Both the position numbers and the translations under genes were made by a program. 64,000 nt of DNA, taken from Thermodesulfobacteriota bacterium. Its GTDB lineage: Bacteria > Desulfobacterota_D > UBA1144 > Nemesobacterales > UBA2774. The stretch is taken from NCBI GenBank assembly GCA_021604765.1, contig BQJP01000005.1, forward strand, positions 1 to 64,000, written 5' to 3'. A model generated the notes under the pieces. The model ran no database searches. It saw only the letters and a program-made list of their open reading frames with translations, and was not told the origin of the DNA. Positions 37,667-47,214 of the stretch are shown here, one piece after another (the first letter of the stretch is position 1; each line of letters begins with the position of its first letter).

Positions 37667-38806
37667 TTATTCAGTTATCACAGCAAGGTCGTCTCGATGT
37701 ATTACCTCATCGCTATATTTGTAGCCTAAAATGCTTTCGACATCTGAGGTTTTGGAACCCATAATTTTTTTAATGTCTTCAGAGCTATACGATGTAAGTC
37801 CCCTTGCCACATGGTTACCGTTTTCATCAACACAAGTGACCGATTCACCTATTCCGAAGCTTCCTTTAACATCTTTGATACCAGAGGGAAGCAAACTCTT
37901 ACCCGAAGAAGTTATGGCTTTCTCAGCTCCAGCATCTATTACAATCTCACCGGCTGACTTAAGGGTAAAGGCTATCCAGTGTTTTCTTCCGCTCAAACTC
38001 TGCTCTGAGGGAAGAAACAACGACCCTACTTCTTTCCCATCAAATATTTCCTGTAGAGTTGATCCGTTATTTCCATTTGCGATAATGGTAGGAACACCAT
38101 ATGCCGCAGCTTTCTTTGCAGCCTCGATCTTAGTCCTCATGCCACCTATTGTCGTTTTGCCAAAAGTATCTCCGGCAGTATTCTCGATTTCCTCTCCAAT
38201 TCGATCTATTAACGATAACAACTCTGCATCCTCATTGTTCCGAGGATCCTTATTATATAGACCATCAATATCTGTCAGCATTATTAGCAAGTCAGCTTCA
38301 ATCAAAGATGTAATCTGCGCAGAGAGGTTGTCATTATCTCCAAGCATTATTTCCTCAACTGCAACAGTATCATTTTCATTAATTATTGGAATTATTCCCA
38401 TAGAAAGAACTGTGGTAAGCGTTTTACGTGCATTTAAAAACCTTTTTCTATCCGAAAGTCCATCTAATGTAAGAAGTATTTGTGCAACATCGAGATCAAA
38501 CTCTGAGAAAGCTCTTTCGTAATACCACATAAGAGTACTCTGTCCTGCTGCCGCTATAGCCTGCTTCATTGAAATTTCAGTAGGTCTTACTTTTAGTCCT
38601 AATTTCTTCATACCTGAAGCAATAGCACCTGAAGAGACCACGATAACTTCAATATTCTTATCTTTAATTTTAGAAATTTGTTCTGCTAGTCTTTCAAAAA
38701 TTGATTCTGACAAATTTCCGTTTTTATCGGTAAGCACGCTGCTTCCAATCTTGATTATGACTCTACCGACTTTAGATATTATAGTCTTTCTTCTATCTTG
38801 GCTCAT
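37667..38806 (-). CDS. proB: Glutamate 5-kinase
   Basis: First enzyme of proline synthesis, phosphorylating the gamma-carboxylate of glutamate. 379 residues: an amino-acid-kinase domain with KIGSSVLTD at the start, SSGAIASG, and INENDTVAVEE, plus a C-terminal PUA domain (about 280-370, with CVDENGNHVARGLTSYSS). Both domains are complete. proA is not next to it. The mltG gene follows. Confidence 0.95.
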   Translation of the reverse strand: MSQDRRKTIISKVGRVIIKIGSSVLTDKNGNLSESIFERLAEQISKIKDKNIEVIVVSSGAIASGMKKLGLKVRPTEISMKQAIAAAGQSTLMWYYERAFSEFDLDVAQILLTLDGLSDRKRFLNARKTLTTVLSMGIIPIINENDTVAVEEIMLGDNDNLSAQITSLIEADLLIMLTDIDGLYNKDPRNNEDAELLSLIDRIGEEIENTAGDTFGKTTIGGMRTKIEAAKKAAAYGVPTIIANGNNGSTLQEIFDGKEVGSLFLPSEQSLSGRKHWIAFTLKSAGEIVIDAGAEKAITSSGKSLLPSGIKDVKGSFGIGESVTCVDENGNHVARGLTSYSSEDIKKIMGSKTSDVESILGYKYSDEVIHRDDLAVITE

Positions 38807-38860
38807 TTTCTTTCACTGGAGCTATATTTTACCTTAAATGTCTATAAATGTAGGTAATTC

Positions 38861-38889
38861 TTGACAACAATCTTTTGGCTTGATATCTT
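38861..38889 (+). promoter_or_regulatory. Promoter of tRNA-Gly
   Basis: TTGACA (38861-38866), 17 bp, TATCTT (38884-38889), placing the start of transcription a few bases before the tRNA. The -35 is a perfect consensus match. Confidence 0.65.
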
Positions 38890-38904
38890 TACTTGGCTTG
38901 CTAA

Positions 38905-38981
38905 GCGGGAATAGCTCAGCTGGCTAGAGCGTCTCCTTGCCAAGGAGAAGGTCGCGGGTTCGAATCCCGTTTCCCGCTCCA
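38905..38981 (+). tRNA. tRNA-Gly (GCC)
   Basis: 77 nt with encoded CCA. The acceptor stem GCGGGAA pairs with TTCCCGC, the anticodon loop is TTGCCAA (anticodon GCC), and the T-arm is GCGGG-TTCGAAT-CCCGT. D-arm GCTC/GAGC is normal. It stands alone between proB and the GST gene. Confidence 0.97.
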
Positions 38982-39002
38982 TCCTTATTTAGTCCGAGAA
39001 CA

Positions 39003-39608
39003 TTACTCATCCATTGATATATATCCGGGTTGAGATTGAATACGTTCAATCCATGACATTAAAGATGCGTAACATTCGATATCTACTTCACCCTCTGGCG
39101 CTAAATGCACGTATGGATAGCATCCTATATCAGCAATTGAGTAATCCCCTACAAGAAATTCATTATCTTTTAAATGATCATCCAAAATTTTAAGAGTCAT
39201 CATTCCGTGTGCCCTGTATTTCGCTAGTTCTTGCTCTTCCTGTGGTTCTCTGGAAACAAATCGTGTTAAGTACCTTGCCATGGCTAAATTTGGATCAATT
39301 GAGGTCTTTCCAAACAAAAGCCACTGTGCAACTAAACCGTGGGATCTAGCATCTTCGGGGTATAAATGGTTAGGAGAGTATTTTTTGCCTATATAAAAAA
39401 GTAGAGCATTTGATTCCCACATTACAAAATCTTCATCCACTAAAACTGGAATCTTTTTATTTGGGTTTAGAGCAGCAAATTTAGGATCATTCTGTTCACC
39501 CTTAAACACATCAACATTTACCCTCTCGTATTCAACACCAAGCTCATTCAAAGCTAGTCTGGACTTGTAACTGTTCCCCGAAAGTGGGTGATCATATAAT
39601 TTTAGCAT
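39003..39608 (-). CDS. Glutathione S-transferase family protein
   Basis: 201-residue GST: N-terminal thioredoxin-like domain (LYDHPLSGNSYKSRLALNELG with a Ser in the catalytic position, NPNKKIPVLVDEDFVMWESNAL) and an all-helical C-terminal domain (EFLVGDYSIADIGCYPYVH). It probably conjugates or reduces electrophiles; glutathione use by this organism is not shown. It is two bases downstream of a thioesterase gene, likely co-translated. Confidence 0.9.
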   Translation of the reverse strand: MLKLYDHPLSGNSYKSRLALNELGVEYERVNVDVFKGEQNDPKFAALNPNKKIPVLVDEDFVMWESNALLFYIGKKYSPNHLYPEDARSHGLVAQWLLFGKTSIDPNLAMARYLTRFVSREPQEEQELAKYRAHGMMTLKILDDHLKDNEFLVGDYSIADIGCYPYVHLAPEGEVDIECYASLMSWIERIQSQPGYISMDE

Positions 39609-39610
39609 TA

Positions 39611-40105
39611 TTAGTCTTCCAAGTATTTTTGAAATTTTTCAGTAAACCTTTCTTTACCTATAAGTTTATATGTCACTTCTCGTGTGGTAATTGTGTAATC
39701 CACTTTACTTCTTGTGCAAACTTTATTTTTATTATTCAAGAGACTTACTTCTACACTCACTTTTCGCCCTTCAGCTTGAGTGACCTTACCTCTTATTGTT
39801 AATTCTGACGATGCGTCTACAGGTCTTAAAAATTCCATATCAAGCTTAGACGTTAGCGCTATCTTTTTATATTTATCAAACATAGTCCAAAAAGCGACTT
39901 CATCAATTAGAGCGCACTGTATCCCGCCGTGTAAAATTCCTGGAAAACCCTCAAGATGTGTTTCGGGATGGAATGTGGTAAACACATCCTCTTTTTCATC
40001 ATCGGCAAAAAATTTAAGGCGAAGTCCTAGCTTATTTCTTGGATCACACGCAAAACAGCCGTAATCTGGAAAGTCAAGAAATATATTTTCAATTTCTCGG
40101 ATCAT
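39611..40105 (-). CDS. PaaI-type hotdog-fold thioesterase
   Basis: 164-residue hotdog protein. The family pattern is HLEGFPGILHGGIQCALIDE (active-site region HGGI..LIDE) near residue 50, then TSKLDMEFLRPVD and a strand TIRGKVTQAEGRKVSVEVSL. The substrate is likely an acyl- or aryl-CoA. The first 20 residues contain a CFACDP segment seen in related thioesterases. Directly upstream of the GST gene and downstream of gyrA. Confidence 0.87.
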   Translation of the reverse strand: MIREIENIFLDFPDYGCFACDPRNKLGLRLKFFADDEKEDVFTTFHPETHLEGFPGILHGGIQCALIDEVAFWTMFDKYKKIALTSKLDMEFLRPVDASSELTIRGKVTQAEGRKVSVEVSLLNNKNKVCTRSKVDYTITTREVTYKLIGKERFTEKFQKYLED

Positions 40106-40140
40106 TGGATGGAAGTTCTCATTATAGGAACTAAGTAGAT

Positions 40141-42588
40141 TTAATCTATGGGTCCCTGCTCTCTTTCTACCACTTTGGCAACTGCCGCAACTTTTTCATC
40201 TTCAGCAAGACCAATAAGCCTGACACCTTGTGTGCCTCTCCCAAAAATGCTTATTTCAGATGCGTTCATACGAATCACTTTACCACCTTTGGTTGTAATC
40301 ATCATTATTTGGGTATCGTTTGTAACCTGGAAGGTTCCAACAACTCTACCATTCTTACCAGTTGTCTTAATCGTAATAACACCCTTTCCGCCCCTTCCAG
40401 TAATGCGATATTCTGAAACAAGAGTTCTCTTTCCATAGCCTTTTTCTGTAACTGTAAGTATCTGAGCTTCTGAGTTTTCAATTACCTCAAGACTTACTAC
40501 CTCATCGCCCTTATCGAGTTTGATTCCTCTAACACCGGTAGCTGTCCTACCCATATCTCTCACATCTTCCTCTTTAAACCTTATTGCTTGTCCGAAGTGT
40601 GAAGAAATCAATATCTCATCATGACCACTGGTAAGCTTGGCTACAATTAGTTCGTCGTCGTCTCTTATATTAAGAGCTATAATGCCCCCAACGCGGGGTT
40701 TAGAGTAAGCGCTAAGTTTTGTCTTTTTAACCACACCATTTTTTGTAGCCATTATAAGAGATTGTTCTTCATTGAACTCTATTACGGGAAGCACTGCTGC
40801 AATGTTCTCTCCCTCAGCAAGGTTAAGCAAATTCACCAACGCCTTTCCTCTTGCGGTTGGCCCGGCTTCAGGAATTTCATGAACCTTGAGCCAGTAACAC
40901 TTACCGTGATTAGAAAAGAATAAGACATAGTTGTGCTGTGAGGCAATAAATAGGGTTTCAATAAAGTCCATATCCTTGGTAGTCATTCCAGTTCTACCCT
41001 TTCCGCCTCTTCTCTGACTGCGGTATACGCTTAAGGAAGTAGTTTTTATATATCCATCATGGCTAATGGTGACCACCATGTCTTCATCCGCAATGAGATC
41101 CTCAATTGATATTTCCTCTAAGCTGTCTAGAATCTCTGTTTTTCTAACATCACCGTAACGGTCTTTTATCTCCGCTAGCTCATCAGTGACTATTCCTAGT
41201 ATTAAAGCATCATTATCTAAAATTTCTTTCAAACGTTTCACAGTAGCAATTAATTCTTTTCTCTCATCGAGAATCTTATCGCGTTCAAGAGCTGTTAGTC
41301 TTTGAAGACGCATATCCAAGATAGCCTGAGCCTGAATCTCGCTTAGACCAAGCTTTTGCATAAGACCATCTTTTGCGACCTGAGGGCTATCTGATTTACG
41401 TATTAAAGCAATAACTTCATCAATATGATCAAGGGCAATTTTAAGCCCCTCTAATATATGAAGCCTTGCTTCAGCTTTTGCTAATTCGAATTGTGTACGT
41501 CTGGTAACTACCTCTTTTCTATGTTCTAAGAAGTGGTTTATAACCTCTTTTAAAGAAAGAACACGTGGTTGGTTTCTAACTAGCGCAAGCATTATTATGC
41601 CGAAGGAAGTATCCATCGGTGTGTGTTTGTATAGTTGGTTTAATACAACCTCTGCAATCTCGCCGCGTTTTACATCTATAACAATTCTTATACCGTCTCT
41701 GTCTGACTCATCTCTTATATCAGATATGCCCTTTATCTTGTCATCTTTTACAAGATCGGCTATTCGCTCAATTAGTCTTGACTTATTAACCTGGTAAGGG
41801 ATTTCATTTACAATAATTACTTCTCTATCACCCTTTTTCTGCTTTTCAATTTTCGCTTTAGCTCTAAGTTTGATAATCCCGCGTCCGGTTTCATAGGCTT
41901 CTCTAATCGGATTTTTGCCTGTTATAAAGCCCCCGGTGGGAAAGTCTGGTCCAGGCAGATGTTTCATCAATTCATCAACTGTAATTTGAGGGTTAGCCGC
42001 CTGAGCCACAACTGCATTTATTAATTCTGTCAGATTATGTGGGGGTATATTAGTCGACATACCCACTGCAATACCAGAAGATCCGTTTAGAAGAAGATTC
42101 GGTATTTTAGAGGGAAGAACCAAAGGCTCATGCTCGCCGCCATCATAGTTAGGGACAAAATCTACAGTTTCTTTTTCGAGATCGTCCAACATCTCAGTCG
42201 CAATTCTGTCGAGGCGAACCTCTGTGTACCTCATTGCCGCAGGTGGATCGCCGTCAATAGATCCGAAATTCCCCTGACCGTCTACAAGTGTGTAACGCAT
42301 AGAGAAATCCTGAGCCATTCTGACAAGTGTGTCGTAAATTGCGGCATCACCATGGGGATGGTATTTACCCATAACATCACCCACGATTCTAGCGGACTTT
42401 TTATAAGGCCTGTTCCACTGATTACCGACCTCGTCCATACCAAAAAGAATTCGTCTATGCACAGGCTTAAGCCCGTCTCTCACATCCGGTAGAGCACGAC
42501 CAATAATCACACTCATCGAATAAGAGAGGTAAGACTCCTTCATTTCATCTTCGATGTTAATAGGTATAATTTGAGACGGTGTTGTCAT
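40141..42588 (-). CDS. gyrA: DNA gyrase subunit A
   Basis: 815 residues. The winged-helix cleavage domain carries the active Tyr121 in AAMRYTE; the quinolone-interacting segment is [10 protein letters not shown], with Ala82 at the position of E. coli Ser83. The C-terminal pinwheel has the gyrase hallmark QRRGGKG (near residue 530), separating it from ParC. It makes negative supercoils with GyrB, which is not in the window. Ribosome binding site GGAGGG before the ATG. Confidence 0.96.
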   Translation of the reverse strand: MTTPSQIIPINIEDEMKESYLSYSMSVIIGRALPDVRDGLKPVHRRILFGMDEVGNQWNRPYKKSARIVGDVMGKYHPHGDAAIYDTLVRMAQDFSMRYTLVDGQGNFGSIDGDPPAAMRYTEVRLDRIATEMLDDLEKETVDFVPNYDGGEHEPLVLPSKIPNLLLNGSSGIAVGMSTNIPPHNLTELINAVVAQAANPQITVDELMKHLPGPDFPTGGFITGKNPIREAYETGRGIIKLRAKAKIEKQKKGDREVIIVNEIPYQVNKSRLIERIADLVKDDKIKGISDIRDESDRDGIRIVIDVKRGEIAEVVLNQLYKHTPMDTSFGIIMLALVRNQPRVLSLKEVINHFLEHRKEVVTRRTQFELAKAEARLHILEGLKIALDHIDEVIALIRKSDSPQVAKDGLMQKLGLSEIQAQAILDMRLQRLTALERDKILDERKELIATVKRLKEILDNDALILGIVTDELAEIKDRYGDVRKTEILDSLEEISIEDLIADEDMVVTISHDGYIKTTSLSVYRSQRRGGKGRTGMTTKDMDFIETLFIASQHNYVLFFSNHGKCYWLKVHEIPEAGPTARGKALVNLLNLAEGENIAAVLPVIEFNEEQSLIMATKNGVVKKTKLSAYSKPRVGGIIALNIRDDDELIVAKLTSGHDEILISSHFGQAIRFKEEDVRDMGRTATGVRGIKLDKGDEVVSLEVIENSEAQILTVTEKGYGKRTLVSEYRITGRGGKGVITIKTTGKNGRVVGTFQVTNDTQIMMITTKGGKVIRMNASEISIFGRGTQGVRLIGLAEDEKVAAVAKVVEREQGPID

Positions 42589-42632
42589 CTAGGTGGAACC
42601 CTCCAAAATATCTATAAATATTGGTGGATAAG

Positions 42633-42659
42633 AGTATATGACAGGATGCCAAGAGTCAA
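42633..42659 (-). promoter_or_regulatory. Possible gyrA promoter
   Basis: On the minus strand TTGACT (42659-42654) and TATACT (42638-42633), with a short 15-bp spacer, about 45 bp ahead of gyrA. The sequence match is good and the spacing is poor, so confidence is low. Confidence 0.35.
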
Positions 42660-42767
42660 TCCTTCAAGCTGCCTAAATATATTGGAAATGTTATTAAAAG
42701 TAGATTATTTTTACTAAATCAACTTTTTAAAGTTCATATATCAATTAACCATACTGATCATAACACG

Positions 42768-43466
42768 ATGAAGAAACTATTTCGACGATTTTCTGTCTTT
42801 TTACTCAAGCTTCTACTCTTACTAATTATCATCTCCGTCGCATGGGTCACACTCTACAAATTCATCAATCCTCCTATCACACCTTTGATGTTAATTCGAT
42901 ATTTTCAAGATGACGGGGAAGAGCGAAGGATTAAATCAAATTGGAAGAGTTACGATGAAATTTCCAATAATATGAAGATGGCTGTAATTGCAGCAGAGGA
43001 CCAGACTTTCCCTTTTAATGATGGTTTTGATTTTCAAGCTATTGAAGAGGCTCTTGATGAAAAACTGGACGGCGGCCGATTAAGAGGGGCAAGCACAATT
43101 ACTCAGCAGACTGCAAAAAACGTCTTTTTATGGCCTGAACGTTCTTGGGCAAGAAAAGGGTTGGAAGCATACTTCACTCTACTCATTGATACAATATGGG
43201 GAAAGAAGAGAGTATTGGAAGTCTATTTAAATGTTATAGAGACCGGAAATGGGATATATGGAGTAGATGAGGCTGCCCAAGTTTATTATGGAAGGTCGGC
43301 TAAAAATTTAGATATTGTCGATGCCGCGCTTATAGCGGCTATACTCCCTAATCCAAGATTATGGTCAGCTGCGAAACCTACGGATTATTTGCTTAGCAGA
43401 GAAATATGGATCAGGGAACAGATAAATGGTTTGGGCGGCACAAGTTATTTAAAAAACATAAAATAA
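42768..43466 (+). CDS. mtgA: Monofunctional peptidoglycan glycosyltransferase
   Basis: 232-residue GT51 enzyme that polymerises lipid II into glycan. One N-terminal membrane helix (about 10-32), then the catalytic AAEDQTFPFNDGFD (Glu of the EDxxF motif), GGRLRGASTITQQTAKNVFLW, GKKRVLEVYLNVIETGNGIYG and AAILPNPR. No transpeptidase domain follows. It is divergent from gyrA. Confidence 0.94.
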   Translation: MKKLFRRFSVFLLKLLLLLIIISVAWVTLYKFINPPITPLMLIRYFQDDGEERRIKSNWKSYDEISNNMKMAVIAAEDQTFPFNDGFDFQAIEEALDEKLDGGRLRGASTITQQTAKNVFLWPERSWARKGLEAYFTLLIDTIWGKKRVLEVYLNVIETGNGIYGVDEAAQVYYGRSAKNLDIVDAALIAAILPNPRLWSAAKPTDYLLSREIWIREQINGLGGTSYLKNIK

Positions 43467-43546
43467 GCATCTTGCGGACATGATTGACATCATAAACGCT
43501 AAGGTGTAAAACAATTAGTAAACAATTAACAAATGGGGTTAACAAA

Positions 43547-44320
43547 ATGTCTAAAGAAACAGTATTAATCACAGGAGCATCTTCTGGTCTAGGAATGGAG
43601 CTTGCAAAGTTATTTGCTGCCGACGGGTCGGATCTGGTACTTGTAGCGCGCAGGGAGGATAGGCTAGTTGAGTTGGCAAACGAGCTCAAAGCTGAAAATG
43701 ATATAGAAGTCCACGTACTACCAAAAGACTTATCCAAAAAACCCGCTCCAAAAGAGATTTTTAGTCATCTAAAAAAAGAAAAGATCCAAATAGACGTTGT
43801 TGTTAACAATGCTGGGTTTGGAAATAAGGGTCATATCGCTGATTTAGATACTGATCTGCAATTAGACATGATACAGGTTAATTTAGTTGCACTGACTCAC
43901 CTTACAAGACTCTTCATCCCAGGAATTATAGAGAGAGGATACGGCGGAATATTAAATGTCGGTTCTCTCGCCGGATTTCAACCCGGACCCAATCTGGCAG
44001 TTTATTTTGCAACCAAAGCCTATGTATTGTCATTCACTGAAGCGCTTGCGGAAGAGATATCAAACCCAAATATTAAGATTTCATGCCTTGCCCCAGGACC
44101 AGTTAAAACTGAGTTTGGAGAGAAATCAGACCTTGAAGATTCACTGTTATTTAAAGTGAGCTTAATGGAAATGGCTCCTGTCGTTAAAGCGGGATACGAA
44201 GGGTTCAGAAGGGGTCAGACAATAGTAATCCCGGGGATAAAACAACAGATCGTTCCGTTTTTAAACCGCTTTACTCCTAGATTGTTGGTGAGGAAAATTG
44301 CTAAAAAGTTGAACTCGTAG
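43547..44320 (+). CDS. Short-chain dehydrogenase, DltE/YqjQ type
   Basis: 257-residue SDR of the long-tailed DltE-like group: GASSGLGMELAKLF cofactor loop, NNAGFGN (89-95), Ser in LNVGSLAG, and YFATKAYVLSF with the catalytic Tyr and Lys. The C-terminal helix ending TPRLLVRKIAKKL may touch the membrane. Substrate unknown. It follows mtgA by 80 bp and converges on the helicase gene with three bases between stops. Confidence 0.85.
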   Translation: MSKETVLITGASSGLGMELAKLFAADGSDLVLVARREDRLVELANELKAENDIEVHVLPKDLSKKPAPKEIFSHLKKEKIQIDVVVNNAGFGNKGHIADLDTDLQLDMIQVNLVALTHLTRLFIPGIIERGYGGILNVGSLAGFQPGPNLAVYFATKAYVLSFTEALAEEISNPNIKISCLAPGPVKTEFGEKSDLEDSLLFKVSLMEMAPVVKAGYEGFRRGQTIVIPGIKQQIVPFLNRFTPRLLVRKIAKKLNS

Positions 44321-44323
44321 AGT

Positions 44324-46834
44324 TCATCCAATGAAAAGTTTTAGGTTCTTAATAATGTTTTCGGAGTTGTCTACAAGTCTTGTACAGGCAGGTAGTGAAT
44401 TCAAAAAGAACTTACCGTAAAATTTACTTATCAATCTTCTATCCAACACCAACACAGCGCCCTTGTCGGTTTTAGTTCTAATTAGTCTTCCGAAGCCCTG
44501 TTTAAATTTTAGGACCGCAACTGGAACACTATAATCCATAAATGAGTTTAGTCCCTGATTTTCCATATACTCTACGCGGGCTTCAATAATAGGCTCTGTA
44601 GGCACTCTAAACGGCAGCCTTGTAATAATTACAAGTTTTAGAGCATCTCCGGGAACATCAACTCCCTCCCAGAAACTATCCGTTGCAAAGAGAACAGAAT
44701 TGTCTTCGATCCTGAACTTATCGAGCAGCCTTGCTCTGGGAAACGCTCCCTGTTTCAGTGTAAGAATCCCTTGATCTTCTAACTCCTCATGGATATTCCT
44801 ATAAACAGTTTCAAGAAGAGTATAAGATGTGAAGAGTATCAGAGCGTTACCATTTGAAGCCTCAACAGCGTCTTTTATTAATACTGAGATAGCCTCAGCA
44901 TAGCCAACATTGCCGGGCTCGGGAATATCATCAGGAATTGCCAATAGGAGCTGTTCTTCATAATTAAACGGTGACGGCAAAATAAGCTCATCGACTCTTT
45001 GTTCATCTTCCAGGCCTAGAGCTGACTTAAGGAATCCAAAGTTATTGTTTACAGCCATCGTAGCTGAAGTCATCATGACTGTATTGCACTTAGAATAGAG
45101 TCTTTCCTTTAGTGTCGGGGAAATATCTAGCGGCGATAAACCCAGACCTGAAAGTATCCCACCTCTGCCCATCCTTCCCTCGGCCCACCTCACAAATCCG
45201 TCATCTTCTCTACTCAGAAAAGTGCTTATAACATCTGAGTAATAATCAAGCTTATTGCTCACTCCTCTGAACTCTACGATAAGTTTAACAATATCAGTCT
45301 CCACTTCATAATCTATCAAAATATCTGTAATAGCTTTTATTTCTTCATGAAGTTCTTTTAACCTAATTCTGAGAATTGAAAACTTCTTATCAACATTCTC
45401 CCATCCTTGCATTTGAATCATTTCATCTGTTATTCGAAGGTTGATCTCTTCCTTACCATTCTCTCTTTCCTGATTTACTGAAAGGCAAAATGTATAAAGT
45501 GCATCAAATGAATCACCCACATATTGCTCTAATGTATCAACTTTGGTGGAAAGCAGGTCTTCGACCTTTCTGAGGAGATCATTTACTACTCCTTTCCGGT
45601 ACATTTTTACAAGTTTGGTAGCAAGCGACGCTGTATAGTAAATTAATCCCTTCCCCTGCCCGCCTTTACCTTTTCTTTTAAGCCTTCTAATTACCCTTAG
45701 TATTCCGAACTTTGTAGCCCTCATGCCAAAGTGTGAAGTAGCCGCGTCATTTAAATGGTGGGCTTCGTCAAAAATTACCCTCTTAAACGGTGGTAAAATT
45801 CCGGCGTCACTACTCTCTGAGGCACTTTTAATAGCAAGATCCGAAAATAGTAGATGATGGTTCACTATCAATAGTTGAGATGAAGCTATTTCTCTTCTGG
45901 ATTTGTAAAAGAAACACCTTGAATAGTAAGGACACCTTGCTCTGAGACAACTATCGCTTTCAGCAGAAACTTTTTCCCATACACTATCGGCAGGTGTAAA
46001 GCTGAGATCAGAAAGAGAGCCGTCTTCGGTAACTTTTGCCCACTCTAAGATGTCATCAATTGAACCCACTTCCTCATCGTCCGCCATCTCAAAGAGCCCT
46101 TCTTGTATCGTTTCCGTTCTTAGCAGACAGAGATAATTTCTCATCCCTTTTACCAGGGAATAATTAAAATCGTCATCAAAAGCATTATAGAGAAGCGGGA
46201 TATCTTTATCGATGAGCTGTTCCTGCAGATTGATAGTGTTAGTTGATATTACAACCCGCTCTTCATTTTTTAATGCCCAATTAATAGCAGGGACCAAATA
46301 GGAAAGGGTTTTTCCGGTCCCTGTGCCTGCCTCTACAAGAGAGATGAGATCATCGTTAAAAGAAGTTGTAACAGATTCAAGCATATGGAGCTGTTCATCA
46401 CGCAGCTCATACTTATCCCCCATTATCTCTGCCACTTTTCCCTTTGGGAGAAGCGCTGTTTTAGTCTTTTCAATATCAAGAAGTTCTATTTCCCTTTCAA
46501 AGAAGGGTTCCACAACTACGTAAACCTGAGAGGCATTATTATCAACTATTAAAAATCCAACACCTTGGTTGCCAAAAACAGAGGCTATCTGTATATCCTG
46601 ATTAGATGGAGTTAGGTTTCCCGAGGGATGATTGTGTATTACAACATCTCCCGGGCTTGCAGATTCAATAACGGCCGGAACAGAGTAATCATTCCCCCGA
46701 GCAATCACCTGCAAATCGTCAATTACTTTTTCCCGGGAAAAAGAGCCCACAAAAAAAACCTCGTTTCCAGAGGCTTCTTCTATAACATTTTTTATAGTTG
46801 ATTTAACACTTTCAGAGAAGAAATCTTTATGCAC
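44324..46834 (-). CDS. DinG/XPD-type helicase with N-terminal JAMM (RadC-like) domain
   Basis: 836 residues in two parts. Residues 1-125 look like a RadC/JAMM metalloprotein domain with all ligands: Glu25, His67-x-His69, Ser77 and Asp80 in VIHNHPSGNLTPSNQD. Residues about 140-836 are a superfamily 2 helicase: GTGTGKTLSY (Walker A), the cysteine cluster CLRARCPYYSRC for a 4Fe-4S centre, FDEAHHL (DEAH), TSATMAV, and SFWEGVDVPG with GRLIRT near the end. Start is GTG without a clear ribosome binding site. A role in DNA repair or R-loop resolution is inferred from DinG. Confidence 0.85.
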   Translation of the reverse strand: MHKDFFSESVKSTIKNVIEEASGNEVFFVGSFSREKVIDDLQVIARGNDYSVPAVIESASPGDVVIHNHPSGNLTPSNQDIQIASVFGNQGVGFLIVDNNASQVYVVVEPFFEREIELLDIEKTKTALLPKGKVAEIMGDKYELRDEQLHMLESVTTSFNDDLISLVEAGTGTGKTLSYLVPAINWALKNEERVVISTNTINLQEQLIDKDIPLLYNAFDDDFNYSLVKGMRNYLCLLRTETIQEGLFEMADDEEVGSIDDILEWAKVTEDGSLSDLSFTPADSVWEKVSAESDSCLRARCPYYSRCFFYKSRREIASSQLLIVNHHLLFSDLAIKSASESSDAGILPPFKRVIFDEAHHLNDAATSHFGMRATKFGILRVIRRLKRKGKGGQGKGLIYYTASLATKLVKMYRKGVVNDLLRKVEDLLSTKVDTLEQYVGDSFDALYTFCLSVNQERENGKEEINLRITDEMIQMQGWENVDKKFSILRIRLKELHEEIKAITDILIDYEVETDIVKLIVEFRGVSNKLDYYSDVISTFLSREDDGFVRWAEGRMGRGGILSGLGLSPLDISPTLKERLYSKCNTVMMTSATMAVNNNFGFLKSALGLEDEQRVDELILPSPFNYEEQLLLAIPDDIPEPGNVGYAEAISVLIKDAVEASNGNALILFTSYTLLETVYRNIHEELEDQGILTLKQGAFPRARLLDKFRIEDNSVLFATDSFWEGVDVPGDALKLVIITRLPFRVPTEPIIEARVEYMENQGLNSFMDYSVPVAVLKFKQGFGRLIRTKTDKGAVLVLDRRLISKFYGKFFLNSLPACTRLVDNSENIIKNLKLFIG

Positions 46835-46936
46835 GATGAGAAGTCTACATTATTTATTAAAGTTTCACAGACTGTACATGCAATGGCTTATTGCCTTAAT
46901 ATATATGGTTTGGTAGTTTATCTGAATGAAAAACCA

Positions 46937-47026
46937 GGAGGGATGGCCGAGCGGACGAAGGCGCTGGTCTCGAAAACCAGTGGGGTCGCAAGATTCTCGT
47001 GGGTTCGAATCCCACTCCCTCCGCCA
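46937..47026 (+). tRNA. tRNA-Ser (CGA)
   Basis: 90 nt with encoded CCA. Acceptor GGAGGGA pairs with TCCCTCC; the anticodon stem-loop CTGGT-CTCGAAA-ACCAG gives anticodon CGA (codon UCG); a long variable arm follows, as expected for serine; T-arm GTGGG-TTCGAAT-CCCAC. Discriminator base G. Confidence 0.97.
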
Positions 47027-47214
47027 ACTCCCCTTAACCTGCATTCAATTCTAATACTCATACATTATATTAAAGTGAATGCTTCTTAAATAAATGATGG
47101 TAGAATATTAATAAAGCAAATAAAAGTTGCCTATAGCAATTAATAGCAATTTTATATCAAGCTATTGAGATTAGTTATAGAAATAAATCATAACAACACC
47201 CACAGGAGGATTAA

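Noticed and set aside
46829-47089. 86-codon ORF on the + strand
   Set aside because: It runs through the tRNA-Ser gene and its end is just the tRNA sequence translated; no ribosome binding site.
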